From assembly GCA_032718475.1 (NCBI GenBank), contig JAUCBJ010006985.1, positions 1 through 64,000 on the forward strand: a stretch of DNA of 64,000 bases, read 5' to 3'. This document shows, in pieces, positions 23,601-34,375 of this stretch (positions are counted from its first letter, which is position 1; each line of letters starts with the position of its first letter). The position numbers and the translations under genes are program-made. Source of the DNA: Nemertoderma westbladi. Lineage: Eukaryota > Xenacoelomorpha > Nemertodermatida > Nemertodermatidae. Below the pieces are notes generated by a model. It had not been told where the DNA came from. It ran no database searches and saw only the letters and a program-made list of their open reading frames with translations.

Positions 23601-24748
23601 AGTCTTTTGACCTGAATGGTTTGGTCTGTAGGTTCTGTACTACCTAAGTCTGTGCTAGCTAGTTGTCTTCTGACAGCTGGGGGCAAATCAGGCAATTTGT
23701 GACGGTAAGATGTTTTTCTACGTCTGTTTAGACGAGATCTATTTCCTCCGCCTTCAGGATCGGTGGTCTCGCCTTCCTCCGAGGATGTGTATCCCTGGCG
23801 CTTGGGAGTAGATTTTCTCATCATCTGCATTTGATTAGCAGTAAACTGTTTATTTATACTGTCTTGCGTCTCTTGCAGATTTTCCAACTCCATTTGGGTG
23901 GTCTCTTCAGACGCTCTCTGTTCTGCTTCTGCCAATGCCATTGCTGCCTTTCTGTCTGCTTCTGCTTCTGCCGCCGCTCTTGCTGCTGCTATTGCCTTTC
24001 TGTCCTCTATCGCTTTTTTCTTTACTTGTTCTTCTTGGACTCTAACGAGGCGGAGTTTTTCATCACATTCAGCTTGGTTTGCAGCTAACATTTCGGCATC
24101 GATTGCGTCCAACACAAGCTTGGTTCCTTCACTATTAGGGGAAAGTCCAGACAGCCGTCTCCTCAACTCTTCGTCTCCTAGGAATCGCTGATAGTCGGAC
24201 AAATAAATGTCGATAGCGTCTCTAGTTCGCGGCTTCTCTGCTGATGTTAATTCGCTTTCCACTTCGCTTTCCACCTCGCTTTCCACTTCGCTTTCCACCT
24301 CACTTTCCACTTCGCTTTCCACCTCACTTTCCACTTGAGGAGAAGTGGCGTCGGTTGATTCCCCACAGGCTGGCCGCCCATCATAAACCGTATCCGCCAT
24401 CTTCGCTCCGCGTTCTGGCGTCCGCTCAACAGTATCCGAACTACTGGAGCTATCGGACCGCTGAGGACCCGGTTCTTGGCTAGGAGGTTGCTGCTGTTTT
24501 ATAGCTTCTTCTTGATCCCGCTTGACTTGGGCCCGAGTGCCTATGGCAGACCAACGGCGCTTCACTAACTTTGCAAATTGCGAAATCTTTTCTACCAACC
24601 TAGGTTCTGACACAACCACTGCAGGGGTTGCACTTCTTACAGTATGAGGGGTTTCAGACCTCGGTCTGGGATTCTCTACACTTTGATCTGAGAAACAGGC
24701 TGTTGTTTCTAGGAGACTATCTGACAGAGTTTGCCTTGTGTCAGCCAT
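20627..24748 (-). CDS. BEL-2 Gag-protease polyprotein lacking reverse transcriptase and integrase
   Basis: 1373 codons from ATG 24748. In order: variable N terminus, a tandem Val-Glu-Ser-Glu repeat (about 24250-24345), a charged coiled-coil-like region (to about 23850), a DUF1759 Gag region (about 22900-22400), CCHC zinc knuckles (about 22060-21890), a DSGST aspartic protease motif (about 21525), and the A17 linker ending near 20965. It then jumps straight to a segment that in BEL-1 lies about 1.77 kb further on, after RT and RNase H (from 'DQWRHC'). The last 45 or so codons diverge from BEL-1 and end before any integrase motif. Compared with BEL-1 it also lacks about 190 residues in the N-terminal half, and it has AGA where BEL-1 has a TGA stop. 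It could still make particles and a protease, but not cDNA. Confidence 0.9.
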   Translation of the reverse strand: MADTRQTLSDSLLETTACFSDQSVENPRPRSETPHTVRSATPAVVVSEPRLVEKISQFAKLVKRRWSAIGTRAQVKRDQEEAIKQQQPPSQEPGPQRSDSSSSSDTVERTPERGAKMADTVYDGRPACGESTDATSPQVESEVESEVESEVESEVESEVESEVESELTSAEKPRTRDAIDIYLSDYQRFLGDEELRRRLSGLSPNSEGTKLVLDAIDAEMLAANQAECDEKLRLVRVQEEQVKKKAIEDRKAIAAARAAAEAEADRKAAMALAEAEQRASEETTQMELENLQETQDSINKQFTANQMQMMRKSTPKRQGYTSSEEGETTDPEGGGNRSRLNRRRKTSYRHKLPDLPPAVRRQLASTDLGSTEPTDQTIQVKRLPTIVDEPEIIRPVVPQVTSVLETPALPELNSKFPLHSTTLPVPGGTVHANTPVQIAEREINNLSPVVPRQPATMLATPALAVEWVEEGRRGMNLLLGQMQETVHQLKGTVREGRAELQEVQQSIALERDKLVNIQKGIPIPPVTLCQPVRSEVLHAQGVEPTRIYTASEVETPIANPIKGDYRPVINDIPYRPDNDPRNLYTDNSILNNTMAQESFTRQMARTEARQAVKVGEIVKFNGDEMKWLPFNGYYKDSIQNSVLSNGEKLRFLIKCLEGPPKLMALKFIGHPDGLRQVWDTLNIRYGNKDNIAKYLYAKLVAPRHFLSSGIIEFSDEIQEICRQLDWLGKSHEYQSSMVIGAVVSTLPKGGVCTRWDKKVLYMNEQQRRSPTMADLMSFLDSEVKLQLIRQSREKTSENKVSEKPVSRRRIIPVCYTDDGESQASQEEDSGKDTERSYYDNKTYKDVSKYKSRTSDRREQVTTTPPTSPKRIHGRKPEERTRVQNVNQVKVSDIKPKCALCDGPHRLSACAEFLKKSMADRRGVLWDKRLCYNCLRRGHQRRTCYSDARCAKCGAKHHSLLHTEFERNSPSQVSEPKSHVQFSDVNDTDQSSEWEGFYTDEFSDANESCYLINTAVYRALTYEKDINDEFPPTTFAKQPSWKAPASNVGIREFPVVQVRVHGLNKSYIVNALLDSGSTGTFIDQELAEDIFAGQPKFQTKLNMSGIMQVWKSTITADYYVGALSTPQDKLGAQSIRSVKMVAIKNFATTQAELYNWDEDESIQHLKIPRFQTDYPGVQILIGQNAHEALETLEKRPTQPQPLQTYAVRTRVGWYFTGPSRRTLKERLPQQQVYQVKEWEVESSEVDDPTEGTPYSSDNDDINSNVDQWRHCLGTINPADIASRGATPQELIDTPGWLGGSDFLGKEEEEWPPHLTTAERRQAKGAEKVTQQLNRPASRLCLLERNRELSGNYGRQDTLPTTTSLIRQISRDSIM

Positions 24749-26921
24749 GTTTGATTGTACAGTTGAATGCCTACTGCTATATTACAGTTAAAGCAAGTCT
24801 AGTAATTCAGTATCACTGTTAGCCTAGTAATTAATTACCGATACTGCTACTCAGTGTAGCGTGATATATATATAATATATTAGAATACCGGTATGCTTAT
24901 AATATATATATAAGTATTATTACAGACTAGATTTGTCACAGAGTACCGGTATATAATTTTAGCACAAATATATAAATATATAATAGGCCTATCGTGAATA
25001 CCGGTATACAGCCTACACTTATAGTATATAAGTATAATTCTGGACTATAATTAATTACAGAGTACCGGTATGATTTCAGCACAAATTTATAGAAATAAAT
25101 ATAATAAGCCTATGGTAAATACCGGTATGTCAATTATTTTAGAATAATTGAATTTCTGAATATTTTAGGGTTTCTTGGTTACTTTAACTTACTTTATTAC
25201 CGTTGTTTAAGCAGCAGTCCAACTGATATTGAGACCTAGTTGTTGTATGGCAGGCCTACTATTTATAAATCGTTTGAGTTGATTTATAATATTTATATAC
25301 CCGTTTAAAAGGGTTTTGTCAATATTTGAAATAAATGTTATTATTTCTGGGGGAGTCACTACACAGAAGCTGTGCGCTCTCAGTGAAGTGCTATTTATTT
25401 GACACTAAAACTGATAATTCTAATTTACCTAAGTTACTTAATACTACAAATTACTTACGATACGGGTGAGATTAAATCTCTAGTTAAACACAACAAAAAT
25501 ATTACGTACGAGATTTTTAGGGTAATTTTACAGGAAGTCTACAAACCAGCCTAACAAAGGGTTAGAATTCTGGTTATTACAACGGACAGGGTACTACGGT
25601 ATTTGAAATAATAAGTAGTAGTAAATATACTGCGTTGTCCAGATAGGAAAATACCACCGCCTGACGACCTATAACCGTATCGCTATAGGTACTACGTTAT
25701 GTATCACGGATTGTTCCTACCCAGAAGCTAATAGAGCTAACGAATGTGCCTATCAACCACTTTACAACACAAATATACTGCCTACACTAATTACTTCGGA
25801 AAGCACTGTACACTAAACCCTAAATTAGGTACAAGTACCGGTATAACAAATAATCAGTAGTTAAATATACTTGAACAGTTAAAAGAACCACGGCATCTGC
25901 TGGAATGACCGAAGCACAAAGTCACCAGTCTTTACCTACGCCAAGCAGCCCGTGTAGTACCGGAGTTAATTTAACTATAACGGTATGTGTAACAAACACA
26001 ATTACTGTAGGAATAAACTTGGGGACATGAATGTTGCGAATAATCGCATAAACTCTGAATAATAAATATTACGCTACCCGTACAGAATACTCAAACAAAT
26101 ACAAACCAAAACGCTGGCAGACTACCACCAAGCCTAAATAAACTACCGTACGTGTAGATTCTGAAATAGTTAGTTAGTATGCGTTCTAACACGGTAGTAC
26201 GACTTATTCTTTAAGAGGGGATAGACCTTACCGCTATGGCTGCCCCAACTTACTAACGGAGCTTTATCAGACAAACTCTACACACGCAGCAATCTCTTCA
26301 GACCTAATAATAGCTAGACTACAATCCAGCCTACAAAATATCTGAGTAATAACTATTACGGTACCTGAACAGACCACACAAACAAACACAGGCCAAAACG
26401 CTGGCAGACTACGATCAAGCCTAAATAAACTACAGTATATGCAGATTCTGAAATAGCTAGTTAGTATGCGTTCTAACACGGTAGTACGACTTATTCTTTA
26501 AGAGGGGATTGACCTTGCAGCATATGGCTGCCCCAACTTACTAACAGCACTTTATCAGACAAACTCTACACACGCCGTAATCTCTCCAAACCCAACAACA
26601 GTCAGACAGTAGCTCAGCCTACAATTATCTGAACAATCTGAGCAGGGTCACACGCCTTCTGCTCAATATTAGCCTACTAGTAAATAAAACCGACAGAAAT
26701 AAGTAGAATCTCAAATAAAAATCAGGGCGGCCGTTCCCTGATTAAATACTAAGACCTACCGGTATACTATAATCAAAATCGAATAATACTAATGTACTTA
26801 TACTGGAAGTACCGGTTAGGGCAGTTGGGCCTACGGACCTACAGAAGTGCCGGTTCAGGTTTACCGGTCGATTGGTACTTTCAACTTTATTGCTTACTGC
26901 AATAAAGTCAATGACTGTTAT
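24749..26921 (-). other. BEL-2 5' leader, non-coding
   Basis: Homologous to the BEL-1 leader. Contains five ACCGGT cores at 24887-25126 spaced 55-64 bp, and a tandem repeat with a period of about 290 bp (units near 26197 and 26487). The 14 or so bases next to the LTR (26908-26921) differ from BEL-1. Confidence 0.75.
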
Positions 26922-28177
26922 TGTACGCGCTTTTGAAGACCTTTAGCAGTTTAACCTGCCAAAATTTATATGTCTTTTGATTTATAAATATACTTTAGAA
27001 GATGACAAATATTTAATACCAATAAACACAACATTAGCAGAAGCCAGCCTAGTGCGCGTCCATTCACCCGCTGGATAATCCCGGGAGGCTGGATTCTGTC
27101 GGCTTAGATTATTATTGCAGTGAAGCTTACGGTATTGTATTATTCGATTGATCGTTAATAATTAATTTCTGACTAATATTATTCACTTTCGGGAAATATT
27201 AACAGTTCCTTTAGGACGTGGCGCTCTATCTAAGTAAACAGAGATATGACTTATACTAGTCACAACGGCAAGTCGGTAAGGCTTAAGATTCACGTATGAG
27301 GCGCATTCTTTAGGAAATGCTTAGTTATCGGTCACAATCATGCACACTACCGGTAACACACAATACTGCTCACTAATTTGCCGCCCGTCAATGTATTTTA
27401 TCATATATAAAGGGAATAGCAACGGACCAATGTAGTGCTTATCAAATAGCATTAAATTCACTACAAACCACAACAATATAAGTCGCAATCACTATATATA
27501 ACCCGTCTCTCTAACCTGTAGTGTATCAAGAAAATTGGGAAATTTGGGTTCTTTATATATGTTCTCCAAATAATATTCAACCAAACACAACAGTAAATAG
27601 CAGTATAATAATGTATGTTGAACCGTAATAACAACAAAGTATTGAATTGTGAATGGATTTGACTGATAACAGTCATACGCTCTATAATTTAAGCCTACTA
27701 ATGTTTCTTCTTAAAGTATGAAAAGAATTAACTCTAGAGCCGGTGTTTCTGGCTTAGACAGCAATAACAACAAAGTATCAGGTGAAAACAGTAAGACAGA
27801 ACACTCTCCTTATGATCGGCCGAAAAGCTACACGTCGACAGGAAAAATCGCTCTGATTGGCTCAAGCCAAACAAAGAACCACGCGTCCAATGGCTGTTTC
27901 CATGTCAGCAACCAGCTGTTAGATGTCGTAATATGAATCATCACGGCTAAGCTGTGAAAGGTAGTTGGTGCATTGCAGGCTTTTTTGCCTTACCATGTCC
28001 GCCAAAACACGTATATAGCAGAATGACTTTTATGTCCGTTAAAACACCTGTAACGGTACCTTGCGGGCGAGGGGAATATATATACAGTTAGAGAACCTTT
28101 TTAGAGTATTCCAGCGCCTGGGGGGAAACTGGATTGCGAAGCAAAAGGGCCAGTTATATCCCACAGAAGCTTTTACA
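26922..28177 (-). repeat. BEL-2 5' LTR
   Basis: 1256 bp, TG...CA ends, three transitions from 16134-17389. An alternative-start reading of the LINE ORF from 28061 begins within this LTR and is artefactual. Confidence 0.95.
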
Positions 28178-28182
28178 GTCTC
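28178..28182. repeat. Target-site duplication GTCTC, right copy
   Basis: Identical to 16129-16133. LINE coding sequence resumes at 28183 in the frame interrupted at 16133. Confidence 0.93.
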
Positions 28183-31100
28183 CTCTCCACGATCTAGAGG
28201 CCTAATCGCTAAACTCTGTCTACTGTCTCTGGCTGGGGATATTGAGACCAACCCAGGACCCAGCAGGACGCGGGCCCCGAAGATCAACTGTCCCGTCTGT
28301 CAACGAGGAACAAACTCTCGGAGTAAGATCGTCCAATGCGAGAGTTGTGACACATTTGTACATTTAAAATGTTACCGTAGGAAACGCAGTAATTTATTCT
28401 CCACCAGAAACAATCTTGAACCAAGTTTTCTCTGCAATAGCTGTATTTTTACCGAACTTCCCTTTCATAATACAATTTTAGAATCAGAAACCGACGATTC
28501 ATTTCTCACATCGCCTCTGCAAACTCCAAGTGATGCTGAGAGTGAAACTTTTAATTTTTTTAAGAAAAAAGGTCTGCATTTTTTGCACTTAAACGCACGA
28601 TCTCTGCTTCCAAAACTTTCCGAAATTCGTATTTTAATCAATAAATCCAACCCAGCAGTTTTAACAATCTCTGAAACTTGGCTCGATGATAGTGTTTCTG
28701 ATGGAGAAATTTATATTGATAATTACGTAGTTTTACGTAAGGATAGGGACAGACACGGTGGTGGTGTCTGTACTTACATTCGATGTGATTTAGCTTTTAA
28801 TCGTAGGGAAGATTTAGAGACTTGTGACGAAGTTTTACTGGTGGAACTTTTACTTCCTAAAACTAAACCTATTTTAATCGGTACTTTATATCGGCCCCCT
28901 AAACAATCAGATTTTTTGCAAAATTTTGAAAATACAATTTTATGTAATCTTAGGTCAGACTGTGAAATATATTTCTTAGGTGATTTTAATATCTGTTACC
29001 ATCACAAAGCATCCCCCATTTGTAAGCAGTACCAAAGTATTTTAAATTTGTTTGGTTTAAAACAAATTATTAGAGATTCTACCAGAATTACCAGTAAAAC
29101 TTCTACTTTACTAGATCACATCCTTTGTAATAATACCGATATTATTTCTCAATCTGGGGTTTTACCTATAGGTCTAAGCGATCATTTTATAGTTTTTTGC
29201 ACAAGAAAGACACAAAAATCTTTTTTCGGGGATCATAAAACAGTAACAGTTAGGTCTATGAAAAATTACAGCAAGGAACGCTTTTTAAGTTTGTTAGTTA
29301 ATTCTGACTGGGAACCCTGTTTTAAGGCCGCTGACATTAACCTTGCGTACACTGTTTTTAAAGATATATTTTTAAAGGCACTTAATACTGTAGCACCAAT
29401 TAAAGAAATTAGTCTTAAACAACGCACTGAGCCCTGGATGACCTCGGGTATTCTTAGTAATATCAGAGAAAGAGATAACTATTTGTATAAATTTAGGAAA
29501 TACCGTGTTTTAGCTGATTATAATAATTACTGCAAATATAGAAACCTTGTCCAACGGGAAATAAAAAAAGCTAAATCTGAATATTTGTACAACAAAATAA
29601 GTGAGAATAAAGATAATCCAAAAAGTCTATGGTCTACCCTAAAATCTTTAGGTTATAAAAACCTTAAATCTAAATCGAATATTGTTCTGCAAGATAACGG
29701 TGACCTGATTCATGATCATACTCTAGTTAGTAATTTATTTAATAATTATTTTACTAATGTTGCCTCTAATTTAGTTAAGAAATTACCGTTATCAAGTAAT
29801 AAATATAGTATAGGGTCCGAAACTCTAAATAATTTTTATTTAGAAAAGTTACAAAATTCAGAAAAGTTATTTTTAAAACCCGTTTCTGAGGATTTCGTTT
29901 TTAAAAATCTACTTAGCCTATCAGCCTCAAAAAGTACCGGTCTAGACCTAATACCTGCCCGTTTTCTTAAGGATGGTGCTGAAGTACTTAAAGCGCCTAT
30001 TACTTTTATTATTAATTACTCTATCGTAGATAATGTAGTACCAGACGAACTGAAATTAGCTAAGGTTGTTCCTCTGTATAAAAAGAATAGCAAAGTAGAA
30101 CCCTGTAATTACAGACCTGTTAGTATCTTAAGTATTGTATCTAAAATTCTAGAACGTTCTGTTTTTCTACAGCTGGAGGCACATCTTAGTAGGCTAAATC
30201 TGATCTATGAACTTCAGTCCGGTTTTCGTAAATCATATTCTACAGACACCTGTCTTATTAACTTAACTGATACAATTAGATGTAATAACGCAAAGGGTTT
30301 ATATACCGGTATGGTAATGTTGGACCTACAAAAGGCTTTCGATACTGTAGATCACGAAATTCTGCTTGGTAAGTTAGGCCTGATGGGTGTAGGTTCTATA
30401 GACTGGTTCAAGTCCTACCTGTCAGACAGAGGTCAAACTGTAGTCATTAGCAAATCGCAGTCTACTGTACAAGAGATTACCTGTGGTGTACCGCAAGGTA
30501 GTATATTAGGTCCTCTGCTTTTTGTATGCTATGTAAATGATATGATAAGTAGTATAGATCCCGATTTTAAACTCATTTTATATGCCGACGACAGTGCTCT
30601 TATTTTCTCTCATAAAGATCCTATCCATATTTCCCAAAAGTTAAGTGCAGTTCTAGAATCCTGTAATGAGTGGTTGGTTGATAATAAGCTATCCATTCAC
30701 TACGGTAAAACTGAAAGTATTTTGTTTGGTTCCAAAAGAAAGTTAAAGAAGGTAACTAAGTTTGAAGTCACTAGTAATGGACATAAGATTGAAAATAAAA
30801 AGGAAGTTAAATATTTAGGCGCCACATTGGATAACTGCTTATCAGGAGAAAGTACAGTGAAAAATATTTTCTCGAAAGTTAACAGTAGGCTTAGGTTTCT
30901 ATACAGAAATAAAAATAGTTTGAACACCGACTCCCGCAAGTTACTTTGCTCTTCTTTAATACAGTGTCACATGGACTATGCGTGCTCTTCTTGGTATGAA
31001 GGCTTAACCAAACAGCTTAAATGTAAATTACAAGTAGCTCAGAATAAAGTAGTACGATTTATTAAAGACTACAAACCTAGGCACCACCTAACTCCAGATG

Positions 31101-31450
31101 ACTTTTCTGAATCTGGACTACTTAACTTAGATAGTAGAGTTAAGCAGCTACGCCTTAACCATGTGCATAAAGTGTATAATGGTAAATGTCCCAATTACCT
31201 AAAACAAAAATTCAACAGAGTACGCGATACACACTCTTACAGTACCAGAGCCAGTGCTTCAAACTTCTACCTCCCGAATTGTAAATCCTTTGAATCTGAT
31301 ACTTTCTTTTTTAACGGCATAAAAAATTGGAACGCTCTGCCTAATGAAATTAAAAACCTAAATAATCAACATTCTTTTAAATCAGCAGTTAAATCTCACC
31401 TCCGTGTGCAATGTAAAAATAGGTACAATAGTCCTACAGTAAGTTATTAG
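28183..31450 (+). CDS. LINE ORF main piece: 2A peptide, PHD finger, AP endonuclease, reverse transcriptase
   Basis: Continuous frame to the stop ending at 31450, about 1089 codons. First comes a 2A-type ribosome-skipping motif, GDIETNPGP (28235-28261), preceded by a Leu-rich stretch; the break would fall before the last proline, residue 103 of the uninterrupted ORF. Next is a C4HC3 PHD-like zinc finger (about 28285-28450), then an AP-type endonuclease (about 28575-29215, with LNARSL, SETWL, GDFN and LSDH blocks). The reverse transcriptase (about 30040-30620) has [29 protein letters not shown] and catalytic YADD at 30581-30592. A C-terminal region with a 'WNALP' block follows. All key motifs are intact. 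The protein would nick target DNA and prime reverse transcription there. CR1-like assignment rests on domain order and 3' end, not on a phylogeny. Confidence 0.9.
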
Positions 31451-31778
31451 TTTATTAATTATTTACTATTTATACTGTAATTACGTTTTATAATAAATTG
31501 TTCTGTACCTTGTGTATCTTTATCGTTGAGTCGGGCATTGTCACGCTCTCGGTAAAGTTGTACATGTACATAGTGTAATTACGTTTTATATTGGTTTTAG
31601 GTTAGCGTAGTGTAATATTGTATTTGTAACCAAGTAACATAAAGGACCCCCTTGGAAATAAGCTGCAAAGCTTTAGGGGTAATCCTATATGTTATGTTGG
31701 ACAATACCTTTATACCGGTACATTGTTTGGTGTATTTGTTATTGTTTTTACATAATGTATAAATAAATCTATCTATCT
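31451..31778 (+). other. LINE 3' UTR with stem-loop and TATC tail
   Basis: Contains a stem-loop candidate at 31646-31680 (ACCCC/GGGGT with inner AAGC/GCTT) and ends in a short run of ATCT units (about 31762-31778). CR1/L2-type elements end in microsatellites rather than poly(A). Confidence 0.65.
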
Positions 31779-31821
31779 ATGCTCTCATTAAATATTTTAG
31801 TTTAATCGTGTTAAGCCCCGT

Positions 31822-31934
31822 TCTACTACTACTACTAGGATCCGCATGCAGCATTGTAGCTGCATTTTTAAGAATGCTGTGCCGGCTTGTCGACAAAATT
31901 GCGCCGCCACAACTCCCTATCACTCATGACATTT
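31822..31934 (-). repeat. RTE-like LINE 3'-end fragment
   Basis: A CTA trinucleotide run, then about 100 bp matching the 3' end of the copies at 33850 and 37475 in reverse orientation; 5' truncated. Confidence 0.8.
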
Positions 31935-31964
31935 GGGTGACACAGTTGCACATAGAATAAAACG

Positions 31965-33850
31965 GAACCTTAAGGTTGGATTATTTATGGCTATAGTAGT
32001 ACCAGTACTCTTATATGGGAGTCCATAGATGATGCTGACGACAGCAGGCAATCATCCCAGGCATGGAAATCGATCAATCTGCTTACTGGGCGGAAAAGCC
32101 AACCAACCACCAAGGTTAAGGCTGAATCACCAGCCGATTGCCTCAATGGTTGGAAAGCCCACTTTGAAAAGCTCCTCATATTCTCCTCGTATTGCCTGAT
32201 AACTTTATATAAGTAAAAGTGTCTGAGTCTGTACTCCCAGATATTCCCATTGGCGATATCTCCTTTGCAGAAGTGAAGGCTGCTGCAAAGAGCATTAAGA
32301 CCAATCGTGCCAGTGGAGTAGATGGTGTTCCCCCTGAGGTCTTTAAAATACCTGAGTGATTAAAGCTCATCTATCCCATCATAGTAGACATGTACCGAAC
32401 AACAAGAGTCCCACAAGAAATGAAAACAAATAAGTTGGTGCCAGTTCCCAAGAAGGGCAACCTAACACTCTATGGTTCTTTTCGGGGAATCTCATTGATC
32501 TCGATTGCTGCAAAGCTATACAATAGGATTCTATTAAATCGCATCAGGGATCCCATTGTGAGACTGCTCCGTGGAAATCAGAATGGGTTCCGTAAAGGTC
32601 GTGGGACCATGGAGCCCATTTTGGCACTTAGAAGGATAATTGAAGAGTTATCAAAAAAGAAAGACAGGCATCTGGCTGTTATCTTTGTTGACTTCTTCAA
32701 GGCCTTTGATTCAGTCTCTCGCTCACGTATGTTCAGCATACTTTCATTATATGGGATTCCTGATGAAATTATTGCAGCAATCAGATCAGTATACGATGGT
32801 TCAACAACATTTGTGTCTACTGTTGACGGTGACACAGAACCATTTGAAGTGTTATGGGGCGTCCTCCAAGGAGACACACTTGCACCATTCTTGTTCATTA
32901 TTGTGGTTGACTATGTTCTACGCATGTCCTTAGATCATTATAATGATGATGGGGTGATGATAACTCCACCTACTGGCTCCAGAAGTCGAGGAAATCCTGC
33001 CAAGTACCTAACCGATCTAGACTTTGCTGATGACTTAGGAGTACTCCCAGAATCATTAGAGGGATCCCAACGGCTCCTCAGCTCATTAGAACATGCTGCT
33101 TCTAGTGTTGGTCTTTTTATTAACTCCAGAAAGACCAAAATTCTGACAGTTAACTTTGAAAGTCCTCAGCAAGTCTCTGATCGGATGAGCATAAGCTCAA
33201 AGGATGGCATGCTTGAGCATGTGGACGACTTCTGTTACCTGGGATCATGGATCCGGAAGTCAGGTGAGGACCTTCGAATACGTAAGGGAAAGGCATGGGC
33301 AGCCTTGAATAGGCTTTCCAGGATTTGAAAGTCACCGAGAATTAATCGGAAACTTAAGGTCCGATTATTTAGAGCAGCAGTAGTTCCAGTACTCCTCTAC
33401 GGGAGTCCATGCTGGGCTCTAACTGCTGAGGACACCAAATCTCTGGATGGCACATTCATAAGAATGCTACGCCGGGTTCATTGTGTCAAGTACAATGCAC
33501 ACATCTCCAACCAGACACTATATAACTTTGGAGGTGTCTCATTGGTTCCCCCAAGCTTGACACTAGAACAAAATCGCCTCCGCTTTGCAGGACATTGCTT
33601 TCGCCGTGAGGACCAGCCAGTGCATAATCTTGTACTTTGGCAGCCTCATGGAGTAAATAAGCATGGTGGACAGCCCATGACTTTCTTGAGACGCATCTTA
33701 AAGGACACTGGCCTTAAAGATGCGGATGATCTAGCAAATGTCATGGGTGATAGGGAGTTGTGGCGGTGCAATTTTGTTGACAAGCCGGCACAGCATTCTT
33801 AAAAATGCAGCTGCAATGCAGCATGCCGATCCTAGTAGTAGTAGTAGTAT
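31965..33850 (+). pseudogene. RTE-like LINE, 5'-truncated and decayed reverse transcriptase
   Basis: A short misplaced C-terminal piece (31965-32027) precedes the main copy (about 32028-33850). The main copy reads from the endonuclease-RT linker ('AWKSINLLTGRK') through the RT. It has PKKGNL and RGISLISI blocks, FRKGRGT, VDFFKAFDSV (about 32690), GVLQGDTLAPFLF (about 32860) and a catalytic FADD (about 33024). Breaks: a frameshift near 32200, a stop at about 32357, and a stop at 33326-33328 where related copies encode Trp. The frame reopens to 33802. The 3' end is a GC-rich hairpin-like block plus a TAG trinucleotide tail. Motifs suggest RTE or a related clade; not proven. Confidence 0.85.
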
Positions 33851-34115
33851 GGGAGTCCATGCTGGGCTCTAACTGGTGAGGACACCAAATCTCTGGATGG
33901 CACATTCACAAGAATGCTACGCCGGGTTCATTGTGTCAAGTACAATGTACACATCCCCAATCAGATTCTATACAACATCGTAGGTGTTCCATTAATCTCC
34001 CTTGGTTTGACACTTAACCGGAACCGCCTCCGCTTTGCAGGACATTGCTTTCGCCGTGAGGACCAGTCACTGCACAATCTTGTGCTTTGGCGGCCTGTTA
34101 GCATTTCCCAGTAAA
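33851..34115 (+). pseudogene. RTE-like LINE fragment, RT C-terminal end
   Basis: Second copy of the region equivalent to 33398-33640, about 85-90% similar by eye, directly after the TAG tail of the previous copy and breaking off near 34115. Confidence 0.8.
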
Positions 34116-34164
34116 TCATTTTAGTATTGCGCGAATAAAGTCACGTTATTGGCATTATCCTCAT

Positions 34165-34375
34165 CAGTTGTGTGTTCTTTACTTTCTCTCACACATCACT
34201 AGAAATTATCCGGCCATCCAGTTTACCATTGAGACATCGATTACTTCAATTAATTACCTCGACCTTATCATCGTGCATAGGAACAACACCACCCCATCCT
34301 CTATACCAGTTTTCATAATCTACCGGTACACTTCAGTCTATCGTTATAGCGCAAATCAATGCGAAGAATAATTTT
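34165..34375 (+). pseudogene. Possible Penelope-like element fragment
   Basis: A 67-codon ORF contains a 'FTIE...INYLDL.I..RNN' then 'IYRYTS' pattern. This resembles the block following the RT core in Penelope-like elements (FLDV ... YRKPT). It is short and decayed, with no other supporting domain. Confidence 0.35.

Larger units (their letters stand above)
16134..28177 (-). mobile_element. Complete but RT-less BEL/Pao element BEL-2, recently inserted
   Basis: 12,044 bp between GTCTC duplications. Minus-strand order: 5' LTR (28177-26922), leader (26921-24749), gag-protease ORF (24748-20627), a 1.7-kb non-coding stretch, a zinc-knuckle ORF (18916-17468), a purine-rich tract, 3' LTR (17389-16134). 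By eye the LTRs differ at three positions (16331, 16..17-kb region near 17050, and near 17222), all transitions, giving about 99.8% identity and a young age. RT, RNase H and integrase are missing, so it must have moved with enzymes supplied in trans. Confidence 0.93.
15750..31778 (+). mobile_element. CR1-like non-LTR retrotransposon with 2A peptide, interrupted by BEL-2
   Basis: Two parts of one LINE, 15750-16133 and 28183-31778, separated by the 12,044-bp BEL-2 insertion plus its duplicated GTCTC. Excising BEL-2 and one GTCTC leaves one open frame from ATG 15904 to the stop ending at 31450, 1166 codons including the stop. It has a short 5' UTR (start approximate), a 3' UTR with a stem-loop, and a TATC microsatellite tail as in CR1/L2 elements. 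Apart from the insertion the frame has no break, so it was probably competent when hit. Confidence 0.88.

Noticed and set aside
27461-27936. Two small ORFs repeated at 16673-17148
   Set aside because: They are identical only because they lie in the two LTRs. They show no family, and BEL-1's LTR does not keep them open.
28061-28182. Upstream start of the LINE ORF at a TTG inside the LTR
   Set aside because: It lies in the BEL-2 LTR and target duplication, not in the LINE. The native start is ATG 15904 on the far side of the insertion.
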